From positions 1,798,001 through 1,862,000 of the forward strand of contig NZ_LT671418.1 in the NCBI RefSeq assembly GCF_900130075.1: DNA of 64,000 nt, given 5' to 3'. The notes beneath the pieces were generated by a model, which made no database searches, had not been told where the DNA came from, and worked only from the letters and a program-made list of their open reading frames with translations. A program made the position numbers and the translations under genes. Below are positions 46,579 to 60,186 of the stretch, piece after piece. The stretch is from Herminiimonas arsenitoxidans. GTDB taxonomy: Bacteria; Pseudomonadota; Gammaproteobacteria; Burkholderiales; Burkholderiaceae_D. The stretch's first letter is position 1, and each line of letters begins with the position of its first letter.

Positions 46579-48012
46579 ATGTCTACGCATACCTTTCTCT
46601 GGCACGACTACGAAACCTTTGGCATCAATACGCGTCGTGATCGCCCGGCGCAATTCGCCGCGATCCGCACCGATGCAGAACTGAATGAAATCGGCGAGCC
46701 GATCATGCTGTACTGCAAGCCGGCCAACGACTTTTTACCTGATCCACAATCGTGTCTGATCACCGGCATCACACCGCAAGTCTGTCTGGAACGCGGCGTG
46801 CCTGAACATCAGTTTGCCGCAGAGATAGAAAAAGTCTTGTCGCAAACCGGCACCATAGGCGTTGGCTACAACACCATACGTTTCGATGATGAAGTTACAC
46901 GCTTCATGTTCTGGCGCAATCTGATCGATCCGTATGCGCGCGAATGGCAAAACAGTTGTGGTCGCTGGGACATACTCGATGTCGTGCGCACTGCGTATGC
47001 TTTGCGCCCAGAAGGTATCAATTGGCCTAAACATCCAGACGGTCGCCCTAGCTTCAGACTGGAGCAATTGACCGCAGAAAACGGCATCGCACATGAAGCA
47101 GCGCACGATGCGCTGTCAGATGTACGCGCCACGATTGCACTTGCACGCTTGATTCGTGATCGTCAGCCTAAACTGTTCGATTTCTGCCTAGGCTTGCACA
47201 AGAAAGACAAAGTCGCTGCGGAAATCGGCTTGCCTGTACGTCGTCCGTTCCTGCATATCACCGGCATGATTCCCGCCGAGCGCGGTTGCATAGCTATCGT
47301 CTGGCCATTAGCAGTCCATCCGACGAACAAGAATGAAGTCATTGTGTGGGATCTCTCAGTCGATCCTGGTGAATTGGCAACATTGGATGCAGAAACCATA
47401 CGCATGCGTATGTTCAGCAAGAGCGATGCATTGCCGGATGGCGTAAGTCGACTTCCGATCAAAACCATCCATCTGAATAAATCGCCCATCGTTATCAATA
47501 ATCTGAAAACGCTGTCACCAGCGATGACAGAACAATGGGGCATCGATGTTGCCACTGCGCTCAAGCATGCAGAGATCGCAGCTGCCACACCCGATATGAG
47601 CGCTATCTGGCAGGATGTGTTCTATCGTCCGCAAGAAGCGACACCGGACGTAGATGAAGACCTGTACGGCGGTTTCGTTGGCAACAATGACCGACGCTTG
47701 CTGCAGGATTTACGCGCACTCTCGCCAGAAGCATTGGCCAAAGCCACACCAAGTTTTAACGATGCACGTCTGGAAGAAATCGTTTGGCGCTATCGTGCAC
47801 GCAACTTCCCGCATACGCTTTCTGAAGAAGAAGTGCAGCGCTGGGAAGAACATCGCGCGGCACGTCTGTTTGATGGTGAAGGTGGTGCACGCACGATAGA
47901 AACCTTGTTTGCTGAAATCGACCAGTTGTCTGAAGATGTCGATGAACGCGGTGAGGAAATCCTTGGTGCGCTCTACGATTATGCTGAAGCGATCGCACCA
48001 AGCCGCGCATAA
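46579..48012 (+). CDS. sbcB: Exonuclease I
   Basis: The 477-residue 3'-5' single-strand DNA exonuclease acts in recombination and mismatch repair. DEDDh motifs are visible: HDYETFG near residues 9-15 (Asp, Glu), GYNTIRFDDEV near 97-107, and HEAAHDALSDVRATI near 175-189 with the final His and Asp. The SH3-like and helical C-terminal domains follow. Length matches E. coli ExoI. It is transcribed alone, 37 bases after the signalling operon. Confidence 0.95.
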   Translation: MSTHTFLWHDYETFGINTRRDRPAQFAAIRTDAELNEIGEPIMLYCKPANDFLPDPQSCLITGITPQVCLERGVPEHQFAAEIEKVLSQTGTIGVGYNTIRFDDEVTRFMFWRNLIDPYAREWQNSCGRWDILDVVRTAYALRPEGINWPKHPDGRPSFRLEQLTAENGIAHEAAHDALSDVRATIALARLIRDRQPKLFDFCLGLHKKDKVAAEIGLPVRRPFLHITGMIPAERGCIAIVWPLAVHPTNKNEVIVWDLSVDPGELATLDAETIRMRMFSKSDALPDGVSRLPIKTIHLNKSPIVINNLKTLSPAMTEQWGIDVATALKHAEIAAATPDMSAIWQDVFYRPQEATPDVDEDLYGGFVGNNDRRLLQDLRALSPEALAKATPSFNDARLEEIVWRYRARNFPHTLSEEEVQRWEEHRAARLFDGEGGARTIETLFAEIDQLSEDVDERGEEILGALYDYAEAIAPSRA

Positions 48013-48116
48013 AATTCCTGCATAGCACTTATGCAGATCTGTCACTTGCAGTTGAACACGCCATGCTAATCTGTGCACTTGCAGATAAGGGCTCACGCCA
48101 TTGATTGGAGATAGAC

Positions 48117-48503
48117 ATGCATCTTTCTTACTGGTGTGTTTTGATTGCCGGCATCATGCCCGTCGTTACCGTTGCCATCGCAAAATGGGGCCGTCCTGAC
48201 TTTGACAACTCTGAACCGCGACGCTGGATGGAAAAACTGGAAGGCCGACGCAGTCGTGCAGATGCAGCTCATCGCAATCACTTTGAGGCATTTCCATTCT
48301 TTGCCGCGGGTGTGCTCGTCGCGCAACAACTACAGGCTCCGCAAGATTCGATTAACATGCTGGCTGCCGCATTTATTGCAGCGCGCCTTGTGTACACATT
48401 TTTGTATCTGACGGATCGCGCTACGCTACGTTCCATCGCGTGGTTGATCGGTTATCTGTGTGTCATCGCACTTTTCCTGACGCCCGTTTTTCATAGTGCT
48501 TAA
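48117..48503 (+). CDS. MAPEG-family membrane protein
   Basis: The 128-residue protein has four membrane spans typical of MAPEG (membrane-associated eicosanoid/glutathione) proteins. RNHFEAFPFFAAGVLVAQ near 62-80 is the family's ExxxxFP-type motif, and ARLVYTFLYLTDRATLRSIAW follows. I chose ATG at 48117, which has TTGGAG just upstream, instead of TTG four codons earlier that overlaps that site. Substrate is unknown; bacterial members may bind glutathione. Confidence 0.85.
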   Translation: MHLSYWCVLIAGIMPVVTVAIAKWGRPDFDNSEPRRWMEKLEGRRSRADAAHRNHFEAFPFFAAGVLVAQQLQAPQDSINMLAAAFIAARLVYTFLYLTDRATLRSIAWLIGYLCVIALFLTPVFHSA

Positions 48504-48550
48504 TGACATAGTTTGTTGGCGCTGTTTTTTCACTTTTTCTATTTATTGTT

Positions 48551-48832
48551 ATGTCGCACGATCAAACTTTACAACTACTGCAAGAGTCTCTTGATGCCAT
48601 TCGGCAAGATCACCTCACCGTGGCAGCTCTCTGCCAGACATGGCGCGCGCAAACCGCCCTTCTATCTGATTTGCCTACTCCTTATGGCAAAGTGATGGAA
48701 GATATGCTTGGCCGTCTAGAAGCCGGCAGCTTGTTCACTGAAGAGAGCTGCTCCTTCAGCCAGATCGATCTGCTGACCACACTGGATATGTGGCTGGATA
48801 ATGCGCGACAAACGCTGGCCAAATCAAACTAA
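48551..48832 (+). CDS. Unrecognised 93-residue helical protein
   Basis: The 93-residue acidic protein is predicted to be all helical (MSHDQTLQLLQESLDAIRQDHLT start, LDMWLDNARQTLAKS end). I do not recognise it. It has no membrane segment or signal. It lies between the MAPEG and S4 genes, 47 and 42 bases away, and has codon use like its neighbours, which supports it as a real gene over the frame overlapping it at 48513-48695. Confidence 0.6.
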   Translation: MSHDQTLQLLQESLDAIRQDHLTVAALCQTWRAQTALLSDLPTPYGKVMEDMLGRLEAGSLFTEESCSFSQIDLLTTLDMWLDNARQTLAKSN

Positions 48833-48874
48833 GCGCACGTCGCCCCCATCATTCTTAAAATAGTCAGCACAACC

Positions 48875-49096
48875 ATGCAACAACTTGAATTTGAACTAAA
48901 CGACGAATACGTCGAATTGAACCAACTACTGAAACTGGTCGGCATCTGCGATAGTGGTGGAGCCGGTAAGGTCATGGTTGCCAGCGGTAACGTCAAAGTA
49001 GATGGCCAAACCGAATTACGCAAAACCTGCAAAATCCGTGCAGGACAAGTCGTCGCCCTGGGTGACGTCCGCATCAAGGTACGCGCAGCAACATAA
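48875..49096 (+). CDS. S4-domain RNA-binding protein (YbcJ-like)
   Basis: The 73-residue protein consists of a single S4 fold: YVELNQLLKLVGICDSGGAGKVMVASGNVKVDGQTELRKTCKIRAGQVVALG. This is the short YbcJ/YaaA-like family that binds structured RNA. The RNA target is unknown. ATG follows a weak site. Confidence 0.88.
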   Translation: MQQLEFELNDEYVELNQLLKLVGICDSGGAGKVMVASGNVKVDGQTELRKTCKIRAGQVVALGDVRIKVRAAT

Positions 49097-49208
49097 GTTG
49101 CGCCTTCCTGCTTCTTCATCATACCAACCCTTGAATGGCGCTCTCAACTTGTCTTTAGCACAATCGCAAAAGCCTACGCAGTGATGGCAGGCGTGGGACA
49201 ATGAGGCC

Positions 49209-49796
49209 ATGACGCCACACGAAAAATTAATCTTTGTCGATCTGGAAACAACAGGCGCAAACCTGCTCAACGATCGCATCACCGAAATCGGCATTGTTAC
49301 CGTCAGTACTGATGGCAACATAGATCGATGGTCGACCTTCGTTAATCCAGGCCGGCCCATACCTGAATTTATTCAAGGTCTGACCGGCATCAGCGACGAG
49401 ATGGTAGAGACTGCACCCTCGTTTGAAATATTGGCCGATGCCGTACGCACACGTTTGGAAGATGGATTATTCATCGCGCATAACGCACGCTTCGATTACG
49501 GCTTTTTGCACCATGCCTTTGCACGCTCAGGTCATGCATTACGCTCGGAAATGCTGTGTACCGTCAAACTATCGCGTGCATTATTTCCTGCCGAGAAAAA
49601 ACATAATCTGGATACGTTGATCACGCGCCACGAGCTAATCCCGGAGGCCCGCCACCGTGCTTTGGCCGATGCGGATTTGTTATGGCAATTGTGGCGTAAG
49701 CTGAGCACCAACATACCGCATGAGGTCTTTTCCAAGGCCGTCCAAACCTTGCGACAACAACCAAATTTACCTCTACCAACAGCATCGGATAGTTAA
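49209..49796 (+). CDS. DEDDh 3'-5' exonuclease, epsilon-like
   Basis: The 195-residue protein is a DnaQ-fold exonuclease. Motifs are FVDLETTGANLLNDRITEIG (Asp11, Glu13 region), AHNARFDYGFL near 94-104, and HRALADADLLWQLW near 144-157 with the catalytic His and Asp. It resembles the proofreading subunit of DNA polymerase III but lacks the C-terminal polymerase-binding tail, so it is likely an accessory exonuclease such as those fused to UvrC-like Cho proteins. The specific role is not known. Confidence 0.88.
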   Translation: MTPHEKLIFVDLETTGANLLNDRITEIGIVTVSTDGNIDRWSTFVNPGRPIPEFIQGLTGISDEMVETAPSFEILADAVRTRLEDGLFIAHNARFDYGFLHHAFARSGHALRSEMLCTVKLSRALFPAEKKHNLDTLITRHELIPEARHRALADADLLWQLWRKLSTNIPHEVFSKAVQTLRQQPNLPLPTASDS

Positions 49797-49895
49797 ACAG
49801 TAGTGCTATGCTGCTGACTAGCAAACGATAAGGTCGTCAATCCCATCAAACGGCCACACTTGCCTTTACCGATTTATATCTAAGGAATAAGACTA

Positions 49896-50534
49896 ATGAG
49901 CAAACTCATCTACATCGCCGATCCTATGTGTTCGTGGTGCTATGGTTTTGGGCCGGAATTGGTGACTTTGATCAATGGTCTGCCAGACACGCCCTTGGAA
50001 ATTATTGTCGGTGGCTTGCGTGCCTACAATACGGAAGTAATGGATGAGGAGTTGAAAGCAACGCTGCTTTCACATTGGAAGAAGGTTGAAGAAGTCAGCG
50101 GACTGCCATTCTCTAAAGATGGCTTATCGCATGCAGGCTTTGTCTACGATACCGAACCTGCTTGCCGCGCCGTCGTCGCAGCCGGCATCTTGGCTCCCGA
50201 TACGGCACTCAACGTTTTTCATGCAATCCAACATGCGTTTTATGCCGAAGCTTTGGATACGACGAAGGGTGAAGTATTGGCAAAAATTGGCGCGGACGTC
50301 ATCAGCAAAGCGGGTATTAAGATTGACGCTGCTGCTTTCCTTGCGACATGGTCATCCGAAGAAGCAATTGCAGCAACTCATGCCGATTTTTCCCAGACCA
50401 AACGTTGGGGTGTATCCGGTTTTCCAACGTTGGTATTGGAAAAAAATGGTGAACTGCACCTGGTCACATCCGGCTACACAAAAACAGAAACGCTGGTTGA
50501 TCGTTTACAAGCGCTGATCGACCAACCAGCTTGA
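49896..50534 (+). CDS. DsbA-family thioredoxin-fold protein
   Basis: The 212-residue protein starts after AAGGAA. It carries YIADPMCSWCYGFGPEL with a CSWC redox pair at residues 12-15, the FrnE/DsbA-like pattern, and the cis-proline loop GVSGFPTLVLEKNG near 170-183. No signal peptide is present, so it is a cytoplasmic oxidoreductase or isomerase. It is ended by the bidirectional terminator at 50579-50610. Confidence 0.9.
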   Translation: MSKLIYIADPMCSWCYGFGPELVTLINGLPDTPLEIIVGGLRAYNTEVMDEELKATLLSHWKKVEEVSGLPFSKDGLSHAGFVYDTEPACRAVVAAGILAPDTALNVFHAIQHAFYAEALDTTKGEVLAKIGADVISKAGIKIDAAAFLATWSSEEAIAATHADFSQTKRWGVSGFPTLVLEKNGELHLVTSGYTKTETLVDRLQALIDQPA

Positions 50535-50578
50535 TCTACATATTCCGCTCAATAAACAGACGTAACAGATAGAGTTTT

Positions 50579-50610
50579 AAAACAAGCTGAATCGTAGTTC
50601 AGCTTGTTTT
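50579..50610. terminator. Bidirectional terminator
   Basis: AAAACAAGCTGAA at 50579-50591 and its exact inverse at 50598-50610 surround a six-base loop, with T-run on one side and A-run on the other. It serves the DsbA-family gene and phbB, whose stop codon overlaps its right edge. Confidence 0.9.
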
Positions 50611-51349
50611 AGTACATATGCTGTCCACCATTGATCGCGATGTTGGCACCGGTCAAAAATGCTGCCTCATCCGACGCGAGGTAAGCAACCAGGCCGGCAA
50701 TTTCTTCCGGCTTGCCTAAACGACCCATTGGAATTTGCGGCACAATTTTCGACTCCAGCACTTCTTGTGGAATCGCCATCACCATCTTGGTACCGATATA
50801 CCCTGGTGAAATCGTATTCACAGTGACGGCCTTGCGCGCGACTTCCAGTGCCAATGCTTTGGTAAAACCATGCATGCCTGCTTTGGCAGCGGAATAATTG
50901 GTCTGCCCAAATGCGCCCTTCTGACCATTCACCGAAGAGATGTTGATGATGCGCCCCCAACCGCGCTCCACCATGCCATCACATACTGGCTTCGTCATAT
51001 TGAATACGGAATCCAGATTGGTGCCCATAACAGCATCCCAGTCAGGTTTATTCATTTTCTTGAAAGTCACGTCGCGCGTGATGCCAGCGTTGTTAACCAG
51101 CACATCGACCGGGCCGATTTCTTTTTCAACACGGGCAACGCACTGTTGCGCTGACTCGTAATCCGAAACATCACACGGATAAGCGTGGAAATCGTAACCA
51201 CTGGCCTTCATCGTCTTCAGCCATTCATCCGCCTTGGTATTACCAGGTGAATAAGTTGTAACTACCTGATATCCAAGTGCCGCCAGTTTGATGCAAATCG
51301 CTTCACCCAAACCACCCATTCCTCCAGTAACCAATGCAACGCGTGTCAT
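50609..51349 (-). CDS. phbB: Acetoacetyl-CoA reductase
   Basis: The 246-residue short-chain dehydrogenase reduces acetoacetyl-CoA to (R)-3-hydroxybutyryl-CoA with NADPH for polyhydroxybutyrate synthesis. The nucleotide motif [12 protein letters not shown] is at residues 7-18, NNAGI at 86-90, and the catalytic YSAAKAG near 153-159 after [15 protein letters not shown]. It ends [13 protein letters not shown], typical of PhbB. It is 51 bases downstream of phbA on the same strand, so phbAB is an operon. Confidence 0.95.
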   Translation of the reverse strand: MTRVALVTGGMGGLGEAICIKLAALGYQVVTTYSPGNTKADEWLKTMKASGYDFHAYPCDVSDYESAQQCVARVEKEIGPVDVLVNNAGITRDVTFKKMNKPDWDAVMGTNLDSVFNMTKPVCDGMVERGWGRIINISSVNGQKGAFGQTNYSAAKAGMHGFTKALALEVARKAVTVNTISPGYIGTKMVMAIPQEVLESKIVPQIPMGRLGKPEEIAGLVAYLASDEAAFLTGANIAINGGQHMY

Positions 51350-51400
51350 ATTTTGTCGTCCTCTTAATTCGATATTTTTATTAAAAGCGTCAAAGAATTT

Positions 51401-52576
51401 TTATCGTTCAATCGCAAGTGCTACCCCCATACCACCACCGATACACAAACTCGCCAGTCCACGCTTGGCATCACGACGTATCATTTCATGCAAGAGCGTG
51501 ACCAGAATACGGCAACCAGATGCGCCTATCGGATGACCAATAGCAATCGCACCTCCATTCACGTTGATCTTGTTTGTATCCCAGCCCATTTCACGATTCA
51601 CTGCGATTGCCTGCGCCGCGAAAGCTTCATTGATTTCCATCAGGTCGAGATCTTGATGTGTCCATCCTGCTTTTTTCAAACATAGCTGTGCAGCTGGAAC
51701 CGGGCCCATACCCATCACGCTAGGATCAACACCTGCCGATGAATAAGCTTTTATTTTTGCCAGTGGTTTGAGTCCAAGTTCATTAGCTTTTTTCGCCGAC
51801 ATCAAAATGACTGCAGCCGCACCGTCATTAATCCCGGATGCATTGCCTGCGGTGACTGTGCCATCTTTTGAAAATGCAGGACGTAAGGCAGCGAGCGATT
51901 CAGCTGTTGTTCCGTGCTTGATATATTCATCAGTATCGAAAACGACATTTCCTTTTTTACTTTGTATTTCAAAAGGAATGATTTCGTCTTTGAACTTGCC
52001 AGCCTTTTGTGCTGCCTCGGCCTTTTGTTGAGATGCGAGTGCAAACTCGTCTTGTTCCTGGCGTGAGATGCCGAATTTTTTTGCGATATTTTCTGCAGTG
52101 GTACCCATGTGATATTGATTGTAGACATCCCACAGACCATCAACAATCATCGTATCGGTCAACTTCGCATCACCCATGCGAAAACCATCACGTGAGTTAT
52201 TCAAAACATGCGGTGAAGCGCTCATGTTTTCCTGCCCACCAGCGATGATGATTTGTGCATCACCACATTTGATCGCCTGCGCAGCAAGATGTGTTGCCTT
52301 CAATCCGCTACCACATACTTTATTGATCGTGAAAGCCGGCACCATGTCCGGTATGCCGCCATGTATCAATGCCTGTCGCGCAGGATTTTGCCCGCAACCG
52401 GCAGTCAGCACTTGCCCTAAGATTACTTCACTAATCAGATCAGCCGGAATGCCACTACGTGCCAATAAACTTCTAATGACGTGTGCCCCTAAATCTGTAG
52501 CAGGCGTCTTTGCCAAAGCCCCACCAAATTTTCCAACACCAGTACGTCCAGCAGAAACAATGACGACATCATCCAT
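51401..52576 (-). CDS. phbA: Acetyl-CoA acetyltransferase (beta-ketothiolase)
   Basis: The 391-residue thiolase condenses two acetyl-CoA to acetoacetyl-CoA. The active cysteine lies in [10 protein letters not shown] (about residue 88), the His in NEAFAAQA, and the second cysteine in [10 protein letters not shown] near the C-terminus. I chose ATG at 52576 ([19 protein letters not shown]), which has GGAGAG upstream. phaC, the polymerase gene often beside phbA, is not adjacent here; upstream is 630 bases of non-coding DNA and then the rRNA operon. Confidence 0.95.
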   Translation of the reverse strand: MDDVVIVSAGRTGVGKFGGALAKTPATDLGAHVIRSLLARSGIPADLISEVILGQVLTAGCGQNPARQALIHGGIPDMVPAFTINKVCGSGLKATHLAAQAIKCGDAQIIIAGGQENMSASPHVLNNSRDGFRMGDAKLTDTMIVDGLWDVYNQYHMGTTAENIAKKFGISRQEQDEFALASQQKAEAAQKAGKFKDEIIPFEIQSKKGNVVFDTDEYIKHGTTAESLAALRPAFSKDGTVTAGNASGINDGAAAVILMSAKKANELGLKPLAKIKAYSSAGVDPSVMGMGPVPAAQLCLKKAGWTHQDLDLMEINEAFAAQAIAVNREMGWDTNKINVNGGAIAIGHPIGASGCRILVTLLHEMIRRDAKRGLASLCIGGGMGVALAIER

Positions 52577-53160
52577 TTCAACTCTCCATAATGCACTTCG
52601 GGGAAACAACTTTTACCGTTGATCAGCAAGGCTACGCTGTGAAATTCGCACAAAGAACTCTCTGTTCAAAAGCACCTTCTTAGAACCGTATCTAAAAATT
52701 GTTTGGAACGCAATGACTAGATATCAAATAGATGAAAACTTCTGCTGACATAAAATTATTCTTCTTTTCTTAGACAGGTTATATGTCAGTTTTGCTGTCA
52801 TCAGATTAAAAATGACGTAGGAATCATGATGACTAAATCACGCAAATTCAAAATGTTTTTCTTGAAGAATCGCTTCGTTCTTAATGCCTGATCAAGAATG
52901 TATTCACATCACGTGATGCGCATATAGACATGCATCAATGTTCATTCGAATCTATGCAAGTACACGAAGAGTCACACTGCTCCTGCTGTGATCGACTGAG
53001 GCACTCGATGCTGTTTGCTGTGAGGGTGTATCAGGAGGAAGGAGCGGAGGATATAAAGCGAAGTCTGAATAGAGTTACTGCTATCTGCTCTAGCTTTGAT
53101 GACTAAGTGCGTGAATTGTTACGCATTTGCTGTGGCGCTACAAACCGATCGCGCAAAGCA
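52577..53160. other. Non-coding region between phbA and the rRNA operon
   Basis: About 580 AT-rich bases hold the phbA promoter and leader on the minus strand. I see an inverted repeat CTGACATA at 52745-52752 with TATGTCAG at 52782-52789, and a perfect 12-bp palindrome CATCACGTGATG at 52907-52918. A 21-codon frame at 52826-52891 (plus, after AGGA) is too short to support. No tRNA or other RNA gene is recognisable. Confidence 0.5.
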
Positions 53161-53192
53161 AAAACCCCCCAGCATTTCTACTGAGGGGTTTT
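53161..53192 (-). terminator. Terminator of the rRNA operon
   Basis: On the minus strand AAAACCCC, a mid-loop and GGGGTTTT form a strong hairpin ending in U-run, about 10 bases after the 5S gene. Confidence 0.88.
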
Positions 53193-53202
53193 CTAAATAA
53201 AA

Positions 53203-53316
53203 GCCTGACGATGACCTACTTTCACACTGGTTGCAGCACTATCATCGGCGCAAATTCGTTTCACGGTCCTGTTCGGGATGGGAAGGGGTGGTACCAAATC
53301 GCTATGGTCATCAGGC
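53203..53316 (-). rRNA. rrf: 5S ribosomal RNA
   Basis: Reading the minus strand, the gene begins GCCTGATGACCATAGCG and contains CCCATCCCGAACAGG, the conserved 5S loop. The ends pair as GCCTGATGA with TCATCGTCAGGC. At 114 bases the length is normal. It is the last gene of the operon. Confidence 0.95.
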
Positions 53317-53484
53317 ATAACTTGTAAAGTCACTTGCTAAGTCGTTAAAGCTGACTTGAGCAAACAACTCAATCTGGAAGAAGTAAAGATCACACTGTAA
53401 CCATGGGTGATGGTACAGCGGTTTTGATTGCACGAATCAAGTTCGCACTCACGTGTACTTGTTGCCTACACCTGCTAAGGTTAT

Positions 53485-56359
<2,875 letters not shown>

Positions 56360-56664
56360 CTATAACTTTAGCCTCTCAATCGCTTGCGCTTTCAAGAAGA
56401 CGGCTATAAGGCAAACAAGTACTACGTGTTTGCTGTATTGACACTGGATTATCCTTTCGGATAACTGATCGTCAATACTATTTGATTTGATACAATCAAA
56501 ACCCATCAGCGCATCTCAACAATGCTTGCGCATCATTGGTTTGCACCAATAAATCTTTACTTCTTCCAAATTGTTAAAGAACAAAAACAGCCAATGATCT
56601 ATCTAAAAGATCAAACCTAAATCACGTCTACACTTTCATGCAGATCAACTTAGGTTTGACATCT
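56360..56664 (-). other. tRNA-Ala to 23S spacer with boxA
   Basis: This 305-base spacer holds the 5' arm of the 23S processing stem and a boxA-like antitermination element (minus strand GTTCTTTAACAATTTGG at about 56566-56584). No gene is present. Confidence 0.7.
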
Positions 56665-56740
56665 TGGTGGAGGTTGACGGGATCGAACCGACGACCCCCT
56701 GCTTGCAAAGCAGGTGCTCTCCCAGCTGAGCTAAACCCCC
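56665..56740 (-). tRNA. tRNA-Ala (anticodon TGC)
   Basis: The minus strand reads GGGGGTTTAGCTCAGCTGG at the 5' end, with anticodon TGC in CTTTGCAAG, T-loop GGTTCGATCC and encoded CCA. The 76-base cloverleaf is complete. It lies in the 16S-23S spacer. Confidence 0.97.
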
Positions 56741-56762
56741 GAAACCGGTTATACGTATTTCT

Positions 56763-56839
56763 TGGTGGGTCTGGTTGGGCTCGAACCAACGACCCCCGCG
56801 TTATCAACACGGTGCTCTAACCAACTGAGCTACAGACCC
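56763..56839 (-). tRNA. tRNA-Ile (anticodon GAT)
   Basis: The minus strand reads GGGTCTGTAGCTCAGTTGG, anticodon GAT in GTTGATAAC, T-loop GGTTCGAGCCC and encoded CCA. The 77-base gene is intact, 22 bases upstream of tRNA-Ala in the transcript. Confidence 0.97.
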
Positions 56840-56958
56840 GTTTGGATCAGTACCAACCAACAACCCGCAGACTGATTCAGCCTGCGTACTGCCGACATTA
56901 ACTGTTCTTTTCTTACTAACAGACGATAAGTGTGGACGCTTAACTTTCACGCAAACTC

Positions 56959-58494
<1,536 letters not shown>

Positions 58495-58506
58495 AATCTC
58501 TGTTTT

Positions 58507-58582
58507 ATGTCATTGCTGACATGGTTCTTTCGAACCGGTCGCTCACTCAAAATACTGACAGGTACTTTCATTTAACTGAAAG
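58507..58582 (-). other. Three tandem hairpins in the 16S leader
   Basis: Just upstream of 16S are ATGTCA-TTGC-TGACAT (58507-58522), GGTTC-TTTC-GAACC (58523-58536) and TACTTTCA-TTTAAC-TGAAAGTA (58563-58582). These back-to-back stems probably guide pre-16S folding or processing. Confidence 0.65.
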
Positions 58583-58594
58583 TATCTATATTTC

Positions 58595-58989
58595 TTTGTG
58601 AGCATTTAATGTTTAAAGTTATGACAACGAATAAATTCGCTGCCGCGCTTCCATCAAACGCCCACACTTATCGACTGTTAATTTTTAAAGAACCTGTTCT
58701 GCTTCGCTATCAACTTGCGTCGTTTGCGTCGCTGCGAATCGTTTTGTTCGTCAGCAGCAGAGAGATGAGATTATGTGGCATGTCTTCGTTTTCGTCAACA
58801 TCTTTTTAATTTATTTTTTAAAAGATTTTTTACAAACTCTTTTAAAAACTTCTTAAAAAGACTCGCTTTAAAACCACTAAAACGAACGTCGAAAACAAAT
58901 CCAAAAACAACCACTTCTTCACCCCCATCACACTCACATTTCAGCTCGCTTACTTCGCGTTTCGCTGCGTGTTCTGCGACGGGAGCCGA
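58595..58989 (-). other. Long rRNA leader with boxA
   Basis: Nearly 500 bases separate the promoter from 16S. A boxA-like site (minus strand GGTTCTTTAAAAATT, at about 58682-58696) fits Nus-mediated antitermination. Between 58800 and 58880 the DNA is very AT-rich with repeated TTTTAAAA-type words. I see no gene in it. Confidence 0.6.
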
Positions 58990-59019
58990 ACTATAGCAAA
59001 GCTTCTTTCAACTTGGCAA
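58990..59019 (-). promoter_or_regulatory. rRNA operon promoter
   Basis: On the minus strand TTGCCA (59014-59019) and TATAGT (58990-58995) are spaced by 18 bases. An AT-rich UP-element-like tract precedes it (59020-59060), and the discriminator after the -10 is GC-rich (TCGGCTCCCG), as expected for stringent control. Confidence 0.75.
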
Positions 59020-59092
59020 GCGCTTTTCTGAAAATAATATAAATTCTTTTTACAGAGGCTTTTGACCAAGAGTACTTACCTATATAGAAGCC

Positions 59093-60097
59093 TTACTTTG
59101 CCTTGTGATAACTGGTTACTAAATCAACTTCATTCTTCGAGCCAAGGAAGACTGGCACACGTTGGTGCAGCTTTTCAGGTTGTATATCCAGGATGCGTTG
59201 CTGACCATCCGTTGCTGCGCCACCTGCCTGCTCAACGATGAAGGCCATAGGATTGGCTTCATACATTAAACGCAGCTTGCCTGGCTTGTCCGGTTCACGC
59301 GCATCAGCCGGATACATAAATACGCCGCCTCTATTAAGGATGCGATGTACATCTGCCACCATCGAAGCAATCCAGCGCATATTGAAGTCTTTACCGCGCG
59401 GGCCAGTAGTGCCGGCCAGCATTTCGTCTACATAACGTTTGACCGGCGGATGCCAGTGGCGCGCATTCGATGCATTAATAGCAAATTCCTTAGTATCAGC
59501 AGGGATTTGCATGTTGCGCTGGGTCATGACCCAGGAACCCATCTCGCGATCCAGCGTAAAGCACTGCACGCCGTTGCCGGTAGTCAGTACCAATACTGTT
59601 TGCGGACCATATACCGCGTAACCGGCAGCGACCTGCTTGCTACCAGGTTGCAAGAAATCAGCTTCCGTCGGTGCTTGCACGCCATCTGCTGCTTTCAATA
59701 CCGAGAAAATGGTCCCTATAGATACATTGACATCAATATTGCTGGAGCCATCGAGTGGGTCGAACAGCAACAGATATTCGCCCATAGGGTAGCGATTCGG
59801 GATCGGATGGATAGTTTCCATCTCTTCCGACGCCATTGCCGCCAGATGACCGCCCCATTCATTGGCTTCCAGCAAAATGTCGTTGGAAATGATGTCCAGC
59901 TTCTTTTGCACTTCGCCTTGTACGTTTTCACTTTCTGCTGTGCCCATCACTTCGCCAAGCTCGCCTTTGCCGACCGCATGGCTGATCGTTTTGCAGGCAC
60001 GGGCAACTACCTCGAGCAGCAAACGCAGCTCTGACGGGATGGTGTTGTGCAGACGCTGCTCTTCAATCAAGTATTGCGTGAGACTGATACGTTTCAT
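59093..60097 (-). CDS. fbp: Fructose-1,6-bisphosphatase, class I
   Basis: The 334-residue enzyme removes the 1-phosphate of fructose-1,6-bisphosphate in gluconeogenesis. Metal and substrate motifs include [22 protein letters not shown] near 108-129 and [32 protein letters not shown] near 262-293. Length fits class I. It lies 89 bases downstream of pepN on the same strand; no strong terminator is visible between them. Confidence 0.95.
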   Translation of the reverse strand: MKRISLTQYLIEEQRLHNTIPSELRLLLEVVARACKTISHAVGKGELGEVMGTAESENVQGEVQKKLDIISNDILLEANEWGGHLAAMASEEMETIHPIPNRYPMGEYLLLFDPLDGSSNIDVNVSIGTIFSVLKAADGVQAPTEADFLQPGSKQVAAGYAVYGPQTVLVLTTGNGVQCFTLDREMGSWVMTQRNMQIPADTKEFAINASNARHWHPPVKRYVDEMLAGTTGPRGKDFNMRWIASMVADVHRILNRGGVFMYPADAREPDKPGKLRLMYEANPMAFIVEQAGGAATDGQQRILDIQPEKLHQRVPVFLGSKNEVDLVTSYHKAK

Positions 60098-60186
60098 GTG
60101 GTCCTTTTACTCTTTAGTTGATTCTGTAATTGCCGGTTCTATCGTACAAACCCGGCAAAGCTGTATATATTGGCATCTATTATCGG

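Noticed and set aside
52826..52891. 21-codon frame after AGGA, upstream of phbA
   Set aside because: Lysine/phenylalanine-rich and very short, with no other support; recorded only in the intergenic note.
56638..56820. 60-residue frame across the two tRNA genes
   Set aside because: The peptide is a translation of tRNA-Ala and tRNA-Ile sequence, a known source of false protein annotations.
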